Source: Desulfuromonadales bacterium (GTDB taxonomy: Bacteria; Desulfobacterota; Desulfuromonadia; Desulfuromonadales; JAAXQG01). From it: a DNA stretch of 34,754 bases. Each line of letters starts with the position of its first letter. Within the stretch, counting starts at the first letter, position 1. Of this stretch, positions 17,383 to 25,272 are shown in pieces. The stretch spans positions 1-34,754 of the forward strand of contig JAAXQG010000107.1 in the NCBI GenBank assembly GCA_012974445.1. The letters are read 5' to 3'. Below the pieces are notes generated by a model. The model made no database searches. It saw only the letters and a list, made by a program, of their open reading frames with translations, and was not told the origin of the DNA. The translations under genes and the position numbers were made by a program.

Positions 17383-19206
17383 TTGACGACTTCAAAACAA
17401 AATAGAACCATTATCGGTGTGGATACTGGTGGCACCTTTACCGATCTGGTGCTGGTAGATCGTGGGGAAGTCCGCACCCACAAACTTCCATCAACCCCGG
17501 AGGATCCCTCGCTGGCGGTGCTGGAGGGGATCGCCCATTTTGGCCTCTGTCCTGATCTTGTGTTCCACGGCTCTACGGTGGCCACCAACGCCCTGCTCGA
17601 AGGCAAGGGGGCCCGAGTCGCGCTGCTGACAACTCAGGGTTTTGGTGACCTGTTGAGCATTGGTCGCCAGGCCAGAAGTCGTCTCTACGCCCTGCACCAG
17701 GGTGACAAGAAACCTCTCATCCCGTCTGAACAGGTTGTTGAGGTTCACGAAAGAATGCTCCCCGATGGTTCGGTGCTCCAGCCCCTATCCCAGGCGGAGA
17801 TCGACCGGGTTCTGGCAGGGGTCGAAGCGATGGGTTGCAGGGATGTTGCCATCTGTCTGCTTCACAGCTACGCCAACCCTGCACATCTGAAAATCATGCA
17901 GAGCAATGGTGGATCCATCAGTGCCGAAACCGCAGGTAGCGAGGCGGTTCGTACCATCTTATCGGGTCCCGCCGGAGGAATGGTCGGTGCCTTCGAGGCG
18001 GCGCGCCAGGGCGGATTCAGTCGCATCATCAGCTTCGATATGGGGGGCACAAGCACCGATGTCAGTCTTTGTGATGGATCGCTGGCCCTGACGACCGAAA
18101 CGGTCATCGCCGGCTGGCCGGTTAAGATCCCCATGATCGATATCCATACCGTGGGGGCCGGAGGAGGCTCTATTGCCAGTTACGACAGTGGAGGCGCTCT
18201 GCGAGTAGGTCCTCAGAGCGCCGGGGCCAGTCCCGGGCCTATCTGTTACGGGCGCTGCGCTCCGGGGCAGGAGCGGGTCACCGTTACCGATGCGAATCTG
18301 GCGCTGGGGCGTTTGATCCCGGATCAGTTTCTGGGGGGCAGAATTCAGCTGGATGTGGAGTCGTCAGTCGGAGCGATCTCCAGGCTAGCCCTGGAGGCTG
18401 GAATGGACCCCCTGAGGCTGGCCGAGGGAATCATCGAGGTGGTGGAAGAAACCATGGCTGGAGCTCTTCGGGTGGTTTCGGTTCAGAAGGGGCAGGACCC
18501 CCGGGACTTCACTCTCTTCCCCTTCGGGGGGGGAGGGGGGCTTCATGCCTGCTCTCTGGCGGAGAAGCTGGGGATCGGCACTATTTTCATCCCCAGGCAT
18601 CCGGGGTTGCTCTCAGCGCTGGGTATGGTGCAGGCTCCCTCGATCCGGGACGACTCGCGCTCGGTGCTTCTCTCTTCCCGGGGGAGCATGGAAAGAATCG
18701 AGTCGATCTTTGTGGAGATGGAGCTCGATGCCAGGGCGGCTATGGCCGATGAAGGGATTGCCCCGAAGACACTGGTTTTGGAGCGTCGTGTCGATATGCG
18801 ATATCAGGGGCAGTCTTTCGAGCTGAGCGTTATGATGGAGGGATGCTTTGAGGAGAATTTTCACCTGGCACACCAGCAGCGCTACGGGTACAGAGACGAT
18901 GATCGCCCCCTTGAGATCGTGACCCTAAGACTGCGGGCCAGGGGGCCGGCAATGAAGCTGCCGGACGCGTCAGTTCGGCCGAAGGAGCCTTGCCAGGCCC
19001 TTGCTGCGGCGATGGTGAGGATCGACGGCAGGGATTGCAGCTGTGCCCTGGTGATGCGAGATGCGTTGAGTGTGGGGGAGCGCTTGCCGGGCCCCGCTCT
19101 GATTCTGGAAGACAGCTCAACCCATTTGATCCGGCCGGGCTGGGTCGCCAGGGTGCAAGAGGGTGGAGAGCTGATACTGAGGAGACAGTCTGATGAGGAA
19201 CATTGA
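17383..19206 (+). CDS. HyuA-family (hydantoinase A/5-oxoprolinase/acetone-carboxylase-like) subunit with an internal gap
   Basis: 607 residues from a TTG start, which has AGGAAGG 8 bases upstream; no ATG is available in the right place. N-terminal Hydant_A_N domain with the phosphate-binding GVDTGGTFTDLVLVD (12-26) and FHGSTVATNALLE. The actin-like ATPase core follows, with LSGPAGGMVGAF and SFDMGGTSTDVSL, then a FGGGGGLHACSLAEKL segment near residue 380. Oddity: SYANPAH (about 162-168) is followed directly by LKIMQSNGG. Family members carry roughly 60-80 residues between these motifs, including a conserved EYERT region. That part is absent in frame. Family enzymes hydrolyse or carboxylate substrates at the cost of ATP (5-oxoproline, N-methylhydantoin, acetone, acetophenone). 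Substrate here is unknown and activity doubtful. The 3' end overlaps hyuB by 14 bases. Confidence 0.85.
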   Translation: MTTSKQNRTIIGVDTGGTFTDLVLVDRGEVRTHKLPSTPEDPSLAVLEGIAHFGLCPDLVFHGSTVATNALLEGKGARVALLTTQGFGDLLSIGRQARSRLYALHQGDKKPLIPSEQVVEVHERMLPDGSVLQPLSQAEIDRVLAGVEAMGCRDVAICLLHSYANPAHLKIMQSNGGSISAETAGSEAVRTILSGPAGGMVGAFEAARQGGFSRIISFDMGGTSTDVSLCDGSLALTTETVIAGWPVKIPMIDIHTVGAGGGSIASYDSGGALRVGPQSAGASPGPICYGRCAPGQERVTVTDANLALGRLIPDQFLGGRIQLDVESSVGAISRLALEAGMDPLRLAEGIIEVVEETMAGALRVVSVQKGQDPRDFTLFPFGGGGGLHACSLAEKLGIGTIFIPRHPGLLSALGMVQAPSIRDDSRSVLLSSRGSMERIESIFVEMELDARAAMADEGIAPKTLVLERRVDMRYQGQSFELSVMMEGCFEENFHLAHQQRYGYRDDDRPLEIVTLRLRARGPAMKLPDASVRPKEPCQALAAAMVRIDGRDCSCALVMRDALSVGERLPGPALILEDSSTHLIRPGWVARVQEGGELILRRQSDEEH

Positions 19207-20788
19207 TCCCATTCGGCTCGAGGTCATAAAAAACCGCATCCGGGCACTCACCGAGGAGATGGGGGGGGCGCTGATGCGCACCGCCTTCTCTCCCAATATC
19301 AAGGAGCGGCGGGATTTTTCCTGCGCCCTGTTTGACGGTCGGGGACAGATGCTGGGGCAGGCGGCTCATATACCGGTGCACCTCGGCTCCATGCCACTTT
19401 CGGTGCAGGCGGCTCTTGAACGCCGCGACCTTTCGCCCGGAGACGCACTGCTGCTCAATGATCCATTCCGCGGGGGGACCCATTTGCCTGATCTGACGCT
19501 GGTCACCCCAGTCTGGATCAACGAAGACGCTCCGAGCTATTTTCTTGCCAATCGGGCACATCACGCCGATATCGGGGGGATCAGCGCAGGCTCCATGCCT
19601 CTATCCACCGAGATCTTTCAGGAGGGGTTGCGCATTCCCCCCGTTAAGATCATCAGGGCAGGGCGGCTCGACGAAGAACTGATGAGCCTTATTCTCGCCA
19701 ATGTGCGCACCCCGCAGGAGAGGCGAGGAGACCTGCGGGCGCAGATCGCCGCCAATGCTCTGGGTGAGACCCGCATGCGGGAGCTGCTGGAGATCTTTGG
19801 TGCTGAAGAGCTCAACTTCTATGGAAATGCTCTGATGGATTATGCCGAAAAAGTCCAGTCTCAAGCGATTCGGGAAATTCCTGACGGCCTCTACGAGGCT
19901 CAGGAGTTTCTGGAAGATGACGGTTGCGGCCAGGGGCCGATCCGCCTGCATTGCCGGATGGAAATCTGCGGGGACCGTGCGACGGTGGATCTGCGGGGCA
20001 GTGACGATCAGGTGCCGGGATGTGTCAATGCAGTGCGGGCAATCTGCCTTTCGGCGGTCTCCTACTGCTTTCACCTTCTGGCTCCCGAAGATATGCCCCT
20101 GAACGCCGGGGGGATGCGGCCCGTGACCCTGCTCACCCGCAGGGGCAGTGTACTCGATGCCCGCTTTCCGGCAGCCGTGGCTGGAGGAAATGTGGAAACT
20201 TCCCAGCGAGTCGTGGACCTGGTGTTGAAAGCTCTGGCTGAGGCCCTGCCGGGAAAAATCCCCGCCGCCAGTTGCGGCTCCATGAATAACCTGACCATCG
20301 GGGGCCCCGACCTGAAGGGGGAGGGGCTTTTCGCCTACTACGAAACCATTGCCGGCGGAGCTGGCGGAGGCCCGGCCGGGGCCGGGGCCAGCGGAATTCA
20401 GACACATATGACCAATACCCTCAATACTCCGGTGGAGGCGCTGGAACACGCCTACCCCTTGCGGGTTCATCGGTACAGCCTGCGTCAGGATTCCGGGGGT
20501 GCGGGCACACACCCGGGGGGAGAGGGGCTGATCCGGGAGCTGGAATTTCTAGGTCGATGCCGTGTTACCCTGCTGACTGAGCGGCGCCAGCTGGCCCCCT
20601 ACGGACTCGAAGGGGGCCAGTCCGGCGGGCTTGGGCGCAACAGCCTCTTCACTGCCGAAGAGGGGTGGACCTCCCTGCCGGGCAAGTGCAGTTTTGAGGC
20701 CGAGGCGCGGCAGAGAATCAGGATTGAAACCCCCGGCGGCGGAGGCTGGGGCCCGGGCGGCCGCAGCAGTGAAGGAGCCTCCTCGTGA
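19193..20788 (+). CDS. HyuB-family (hydantoinase B/5-oxoprolinase beta-like) subunit
   Basis: 531 residues, normal for the family and apparently intact. Signatures: DPIRLEVIKNRIRALTEEMG at the start, ALMRTAFSPNIKERRDFSCALFD, HLGSMPLSVQAAL, then LLNDPFRGGTHLPDLTLVTPV and the ANRAHHADIGGISAGSMP metal-site-like stretch (about residues 122-139). Near the C-terminus are a glycine-rich GGAGGGPAGAGASGIQTHMTNTLNTP and the YSLRQDSGGAGTHPGGEG motif. GAGGAG lies about 9 bases before the ATG, and the start overlaps the 3' end of the HyuA-like gene. The last bases overlap the start of the UbiD-like gene (GTGA). HyuB works as a complex with HyuA; the substrate cannot be named from sequence. Confidence 0.88.
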   Translation: MRNIDPIRLEVIKNRIRALTEEMGGALMRTAFSPNIKERRDFSCALFDGRGQMLGQAAHIPVHLGSMPLSVQAALERRDLSPGDALLLNDPFRGGTHLPDLTLVTPVWINEDAPSYFLANRAHHADIGGISAGSMPLSTEIFQEGLRIPPVKIIRAGRLDEELMSLILANVRTPQERRGDLRAQIAANALGETRMRELLEIFGAEELNFYGNALMDYAEKVQSQAIREIPDGLYEAQEFLEDDGCGQGPIRLHCRMEICGDRATVDLRGSDDQVPGCVNAVRAICLSAVSYCFHLLAPEDMPLNAGGMRPVTLLTRRGSVLDARFPAAVAGGNVETSQRVVDLVLKALAEALPGKIPAASCGSMNNLTIGGPDLKGEGLFAYYETIAGGAGGGPAGAGASGIQTHMTNTLNTPVEALEHAYPLRVHRYSLRQDSGGAGTHPGGEGLIRELEFLGRCRVTLLTERRQLAPYGLEGGQSGGLGRNSLFTAEEGWTSLPGKCSFEAEARQRIRIETPGGGGWGPGGRSSEGASS

Positions 20789-22167
20789 AGTGCCCGCAAG
20801 GCCTTGGAGAGCTGATAACACAACTGGAACGGGGCGCGCAGCTTCAGCGCATTGTCTCACGGATTGACCCCTGCCTTGAAATCGCCGAATTGACCGACCG
20901 GGTTTGCAAGGGCGCCGCCTCGGGGCGCGCCCTGTTTTTTGAGAATGTCGTGGGCAGCTCGTTTCCCGTCGTGACCAACATCTTTGGATCGGTGCGACGC
21001 ATGGAGATGGCACTGGGCGTAAAGCGACTCGATGATTTCAGGCTGCGGCTGGAGAGGGATCTGGGCTCCATGAGCGCTAATGAGGCGCAGGGGGCGATGA
21101 TAGAACTGCTCGGGCAAAAGCAATATGCTCCCCGGGAAGAAGCCAAAGCCCGTTGGCAGGAGCTGAACCGTCCCTGTGATTTCGCCCTTCTGCCCGCTCT
21201 GACCTGCTGGCCAAAGGAACCCGGTCCCTACCTGAACCTTGGACAGGTCTACAGCCGGGATCCCCAAAGCGGTGAACTCAACTGCGGTCTCTATCGCATC
21301 CAGGTCCTGAGCAGGGCTTCCGGCGCCATTCGCCTCAACCCCGGCGCAGGGCTGCTGCGTCACCTTGAGACGAGCCGTAACCTCGGGCGGGACCTGCCTG
21401 TGGCCGTCGCGCTCGGGGGGCCGCCGGCCTGCCTGCTGGCCGCCTGCGCCAGTCTTCCCACACAGGTCAATGAACTTCATTTCGCCGCCTGGCTGCAGGG
21501 CGAGCCCGTCGAGATCACCCCAAGCCCCCGGCACCGACTTCCCGTGCCCAGCAATGCCGAGATTGTACTGGAGGGCAGCATCAGCGTTACTCAAAGCGTC
21601 ACTGAGGGGCCCTTCGGCAATCACAGCGGGTTTTACCGCGAGGCGGGAGACTGTCCCCTTTTCCGGCTGGAGGGATTCTTTCATCGTCAGGGAGCCCTTT
21701 ATCCCTCGACCCTGGTCGGGCCACCCCCTATGGAGAATGCCTACCTGGGAAAGGCTCTGGAACGCATCGAGCTTGCCCGGCTTCGCTACGATCATCCCGC
21801 TATTCTGGATCTGAACATGCCCCTGGAGGGGATTTATCATCGTTGCGCTCTGGTGCGCATTGATCCCGAGAAAACTCACAGCCATTCTCTGTTGCGCCTG
21901 CTGCTTGAGAACGGTCCCCTGCGGGGGAGCCGGTTGATCGTACTGGTGGCAGAGGAGGTCAATGTACAGGAGCCTTCCACCCTGTTCTGGAGCGCACTTA
22001 ACCGCTGCGATCCCAGAAGGGACTTCCTGTTGTCGGGGCGTAGCCTGGGCATTGACGCCACAGGAAGGGGACAGCTGCCTGAGGGGGCCGCCGCGCCGCT
22101 GAATAAAGACCCGAGGACGGTTCGACGTATCGAGAAAATACTCATCTCCGAAGGAATGTTGCCCTGA
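20785..22167 (+). CDS. UbiD-family (prenylated-FMN) decarboxylase/carboxylase
   Basis: 460 residues from a GTG start with AAGGAG 8 bases upstream and a 4-base GTGA overlap with the HyuB-like gene. UbiD signatures: RALFFENVVGSSFPVVTNIFGS (45-69), YRIQVLSR with the likely catalytic Arg171, LPVAVALGGPPACLLAA, LQGEPVEITPSP, then AEIVLEGSI and EGPFGNHSGFY (Glu274). At the third catalytic position, where UbiD and Fdc proteins have Asp or Glu, this one reads Asn279. I believe Asn occurs in some family members, so this is not proof of inactivity. UbiD enzymes need prenylated FMN from UbiX (not in the window) and remove or add CO2 on aromatic or unsaturated acids, including quinone precursors. Tight coupling to HyuA/HyuB suggests a joint pathway, perhaps not menaquinone synthesis. 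Confidence 0.9.
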   Translation: MKCPQGLGELITQLERGAQLQRIVSRIDPCLEIAELTDRVCKGAASGRALFFENVVGSSFPVVTNIFGSVRRMEMALGVKRLDDFRLRLERDLGSMSANEAQGAMIELLGQKQYAPREEAKARWQELNRPCDFALLPALTCWPKEPGPYLNLGQVYSRDPQSGELNCGLYRIQVLSRASGAIRLNPGAGLLRHLETSRNLGRDLPVAVALGGPPACLLAACASLPTQVNELHFAAWLQGEPVEITPSPRHRLPVPSNAEIVLEGSISVTQSVTEGPFGNHSGFYREAGDCPLFRLEGFFHRQGALYPSTLVGPPPMENAYLGKALERIELARLRYDHPAILDLNMPLEGIYHRCALVRIDPEKTHSHSLLRLLLENGPLRGSRLIVLVAEEVNVQEPSTLFWSALNRCDPRRDFLLSGRSLGIDATGRGQLPEGAAAPLNKDPRTVRRIEKILISEGMLP

Positions 22168-22245
22168 ACTAATGCAAAGGGTAAGGCATCGGGTAGAATG
22201 TGAAGCTTCCTGTACCGGCTAATTCTCCTGGAGCTGAAGCAATTC

Positions 22246-22878
22246 ATGTATGACTCAGATGATATCCTGAAAATTATCTCCCAAAGCCTCTGCGTCCCGG
22301 AGGGGGAGTTTTTCTCTGCCCTGTTCGGTGGCATCGCCAATGCTTTGCGCGTGGATTATGCCTTTGTTGCTGAACTGGTCGATAGCACCCGGGTCAGAAC
22401 CTTGGCTTTCCAGGCTGACGGTGAGTTTGTCGAAAATATTGAATTTGACCTTAGCGCAACTCCCTGCGCCGAGGTGTTTCGGGGGCAGAGCTGTCTCTAT
22501 GAACGGGAAATTCAGAATCTGTTCCCGGCTCACGACTTGCTTTCCAGGCTGGCCGTGGAGAGCTATCTGGGGATCCCCCTCAAAAGCCATAGGGGTGAGC
22601 TGCTGGGGGTGATGGTTCTGATGTCCCGTGCTCCTTTTGAGGCCCCTTCAATGGCGAAAAGGGTTTGTGAAATCTTCGCCTCCCGGGCCGCCAGCGAATT
22701 GCAGCGAATAAAGGCCGAAGAAGAAAAAGCATCGGCCCTGGCCCTGCTCGAAGCCACTCTTCAGGCTACGGCCGATGGCATTCTGGTGGTGGATCTGGAA
22801 GGGAAAATAACTTCCTGGAATCAGAAATTCTGTAAGCTCTGGAGACTTTCTGAGGAAATACTGCCAAAGCAGGGATGA
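22246..22878 (+). CDS. 5' fragment (GAF plus start of PAS) of a frameshifted GGDEF-EAL protein
   Basis: 210 residues before a premature TGA. Residues about 10-155 form a GAF domain (FFSALFGGIANALRVDYAF, later SYLGIPLKSHRGELLGVMVL). Residues 156-175 are a short helix rich in Glu and Ala, and a PAS domain begins at about 170 (ATADGILVVDLEGKITSWNQ). The PAS domain continues in another frame downstream: removing one G from the GGG at 22872-22874 joins this frame to the next one as ...LPKQ-DDQAVRQAV..., giving a single protein of about 972 residues. Thus this is one half of a gene broken by a +1 frameshift, either a true mutation or a sequencing or assembly error. The start is supported by TGGAGC about 13 bases upstream. 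Confidence 0.75.
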   Translation: MYDSDDILKIISQSLCVPEGEFFSALFGGIANALRVDYAFVAELVDSTRVRTLAFQADGEFVENIEFDLSATPCAEVFRGQSCLYEREIQNLFPAHDLLSRLAVESYLGIPLKSHRGELLGVMVLMSRAPFEAPSMAKRVCEIFASRAASELQRIKAEEEKASALALLEATLQATADGILVVDLEGKITSWNQKFCKLWRLSEEILPKQG

Positions 22879-22930
22879 TCAGGCTGTTCGCCAGGCCGTA
22901 CAGCAGCAGCTCAAGGCACCGGCAGCCTTT

Positions 22931-25165
22931 ATGGACAGAGTCCGACAGCTCTACAACCAACCGGACTGCTCAAGCACCGACCTGCTCGAATTTAAGGATG
23001 GGCGCGTCTTCGAACGCTATGGCCAGCCTCACCGGTTGGGCGAGAAGATTGTGGGTAGAGTCTGGAGCTTTCGTGATGTGTCCGCCCGGGCCCTGGCCGA
23101 GCAGGAGCTGAAGCGCTCCCGTGAATTTTACCTGAGAGCCTTCGAAGGGGCCTCCGCCATGATCTGGCGCCTCAATGATCAAGGGCAGTACGACTTCTTC
23201 AACGGGGCCTGGCTTGCGTTTATGGGGACGACCCTCACCGAGGAGCGTGGATGCGAATTCGCCAGACGCATTCATCCCGGGGACAGGGCCCGGGTTCTGG
23301 ATGCGTTTTCCGAGTCTTACCTTCAAAGCAAGGCCTTCGAGATCGAGTATCGCCTCTGTTCCCCCCTGGGCGAAGATCGTTGGGTGGTCGATATGGTCCG
23401 GCCGCTGCTCTCCGGCGGTGGAGAGCTCGATGGCTATATCGGTATCTGTTTTGATATCTCTTCCCGGCGCAAGTCTCTGGATGAATTGCGCAAATTGCAG
23501 CGTGCAGTGGAGCAGAGTCCGGTTTCTATCCTGATGACGGATGCTTCGGGGCATATCGAGTATGCCAACCCCAAGTTCTTCGAGATTGCGGGCTATGAGC
23601 CCGGCGAGGTCCTGGGCAAGACCCCTGGTAAGTTCAAGTCGGGTCTGGTCCCCGAAGATTCCTACAGAAATCTATGGCAGACGATCTCCTCAGGGCAAGA
23701 CTGGAAGGGGGAATTGCTCAATCGCAAGAGGGGGGGAGAGCTCGACTGGGAATCGGTTTCCATCTCACCGATTTTCGCCGAGGAGGGGCAAATTTCAAAT
23801 TTTATCGGCGTTAAGGAAGACATCACCAAGCGCAAGCAAGCCGAAGCCAAACTGGTAGAGAGCGAAAAACGCCTCAAGTATCTGGCCCATCATGATCCGC
23901 TGACCAAGCTTCCCAACCGCACATTGCTCTACGATCGCCTGCAACATGGCATGGCTCGGTCTCGCCGCACCGGAAGCCAGATGGCTGTGATTCTGCTGGA
24001 TCTGGATCGATTCAAGATGGTCAATGACCAGTTCGGCCATGACATTGGCGATATGCTGTTGTGTGAAGCAGGTCACCGCCTACAGGAGTTGCTGCGGCAG
24101 GCTGACACCCTGGCCCGTTTCGGTGGGGATGAATTTGTCATCGTCCTCGAAGAGGTCTCGGGGGGCAATGAGGTGGCCCTGGTCGCCCGAAAAATTCTCA
24201 ACACACTCTCTCGCCCTTTTCGGTTGCGTGGGCGAGATATCCAGAGCGGTACCAGCGTGGGTATCACCCTTTTCCCCGAAGACGCACAGGATGTTGAAGG
24301 CCTTCTGCGCTGCGCCGACACGGCTCTGTATCAGGCCAAGTCGGGGGGGCGGGGGCTCTACCGCTTCTTCACCCCGGAGGCTGATGCAGGGAGCGAGCAA
24401 CAGCACCTGCTGCAGTCCGGGTTAGCCGATGCTCTGACCCGGGAAGAACTCGAGCTTCACTTTCATCCCGTGTGGGATTTAAGGGGCCGCTCCCCCATTG
24501 GAATGGAGACGCTCCTGCGGTGGAACCATCCTGAACTTGGACTGATTCTGCCCGGAGGTTTCCTCAATCTGGCTGGCGAGTCAGGACTCTGTGTCGCCAT
24601 GGGACGCTGGGCTTTGGAGAGGGCCTGTCGTAGTCGGCTTGAATTGGCACCGATCTTTGGAAGCGCAGATCCCATCACAGTTAATCTCTCCAGTCGGCAG
24701 TTTCGGCAGCCCGATCTGGTTCAGACAGTGGCGCATACTCTCGAGGATACCGGGCTTGACCCCCGTCTGCTCTGGTTGGACTTCAGGGAGAGTTGTCTGA
24801 CAGAGGATATGAGTGACGGCAAAGACAAGCTTCAAGAGTTAAAACGTCTGGGGGTGGGCTTAAGTCTGGATGATTTTGGAAGTGGCTATTGCTGCCTGGA
24901 GCACCTGGAGAGTTTTGGAGTCGATTGCCTGAAAATCGACGCAAAATTCATTAAAAAGCTCGGTTCGACTCAAGGAGAATGCATTTCTTCAACGATCATC
25001 GCCCTGGCCAGAAGCATGAACGTCCGGGTAATAGCCGAGGGGATAGAGACGGAGTATCAGCTCAAACGGTTGATTGAGCTGGGCAGCAACGCTGGGCAGG
25101 GATACCTCTGGGGGCAGCCCATGGATCGAAGCTCCCTGGCACGCTGGCACGCCAGCCTGCGCTAG
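22931..25165 (+). CDS. 3' fragment (PAS-PAS-PAS-GGDEF-EAL) of a frameshifted cyclic-di-GMP protein
   Basis: 744 residues from the first in-frame ATG; the true frame continues back to 22874. Domains: rest of the first PAS; PAS at about 60-175 (AMIWRLNDQGQYDFFNGAW); PAS at about 190-310 (QSPVSILMTDASGHIEYAN); GGDEF domain about 320-480 with intact FGGDEF and an RQAD product-inhibition site 5 residues before it; EAL domain about 500-740. The cyclase part should be active and product-regulated if made. The EAL part has METLLRW in place of EALLRW (Glu kept). It has LDFRES where the metal-binding Glu is usual (Asp instead), and intact DDFGSGY, LKIDAKF and VIAEGIET. No membrane helices are seen, so this is a soluble sensor. 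The stop codon abuts a dispersed repeat. Confidence 0.82.
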   Translation: MDRVRQLYNQPDCSSTDLLEFKDGRVFERYGQPHRLGEKIVGRVWSFRDVSARALAEQELKRSREFYLRAFEGASAMIWRLNDQGQYDFFNGAWLAFMGTTLTEERGCEFARRIHPGDRARVLDAFSESYLQSKAFEIEYRLCSPLGEDRWVVDMVRPLLSGGGELDGYIGICFDISSRRKSLDELRKLQRAVEQSPVSILMTDASGHIEYANPKFFEIAGYEPGEVLGKTPGKFKSGLVPEDSYRNLWQTISSGQDWKGELLNRKRGGELDWESVSISPIFAEEGQISNFIGVKEDITKRKQAEAKLVESEKRLKYLAHHDPLTKLPNRTLLYDRLQHGMARSRRTGSQMAVILLDLDRFKMVNDQFGHDIGDMLLCEAGHRLQELLRQADTLARFGGDEFVIVLEEVSGGNEVALVARKILNTLSRPFRLRGRDIQSGTSVGITLFPEDAQDVEGLLRCADTALYQAKSGGRGLYRFFTPEADAGSEQQHLLQSGLADALTREELELHFHPVWDLRGRSPIGMETLLRWNHPELGLILPGGFLNLAGESGLCVAMGRWALERACRSRLELAPIFGSADPITVNLSSRQFRQPDLVQTVAHTLEDTGLDPRLLWLDFRESCLTEDMSDGKDKLQELKRLGVGLSLDDFGSGYCCLEHLESFGVDCLKIDAKFIKKLGSTQGECISSTIIALARSMNVRVIAEGIETEYQLKRLIELGSNAGQGYLWGQPMDRSSLARWHASLR

Positions 25166-25272
25166 GAGTCTGTCGGACTATGCGGGCTGAAGCGAAAATT
25201 TGGATCTTTGAGGGCAGCTTTTAGCTCGGTTGAAGGCTCATAGCCGTCGCTATGGACCGAAAAAGCTCCTAG
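25165..25272 (-). repeat. Dispersed hairpin repeat, copy A (minus orientation)
   Basis: About 105 bp between two convergent genes. Read on the minus strand it aligns with the segment at 32466-32568. Both contain GGCTATG, then 40 versus 42 bases to a TTTTnGCTTC block. From there a 34-base end block ending in CnGAnAGACTnC matches at 24 of 34 positions without a gap. Copy A has a hairpin core CATAGC-cgtc-GCTATG (25239-25254) flanked by CGGT/ACCG and AGCTTTT/AAAAGCT (25216-25267). No protein is encoded. It covers the last codons of the decayed torD frame. Confidence 0.6.

Noticed and set aside
18526-18540. G-runs of 8 and 6 in the HyuA-like gene as a possible phase-variation tract
   Set aside because: The codons encode the expected FGGGGGLHA family motif in the right frame, and Gly GGG codons are common across this region.
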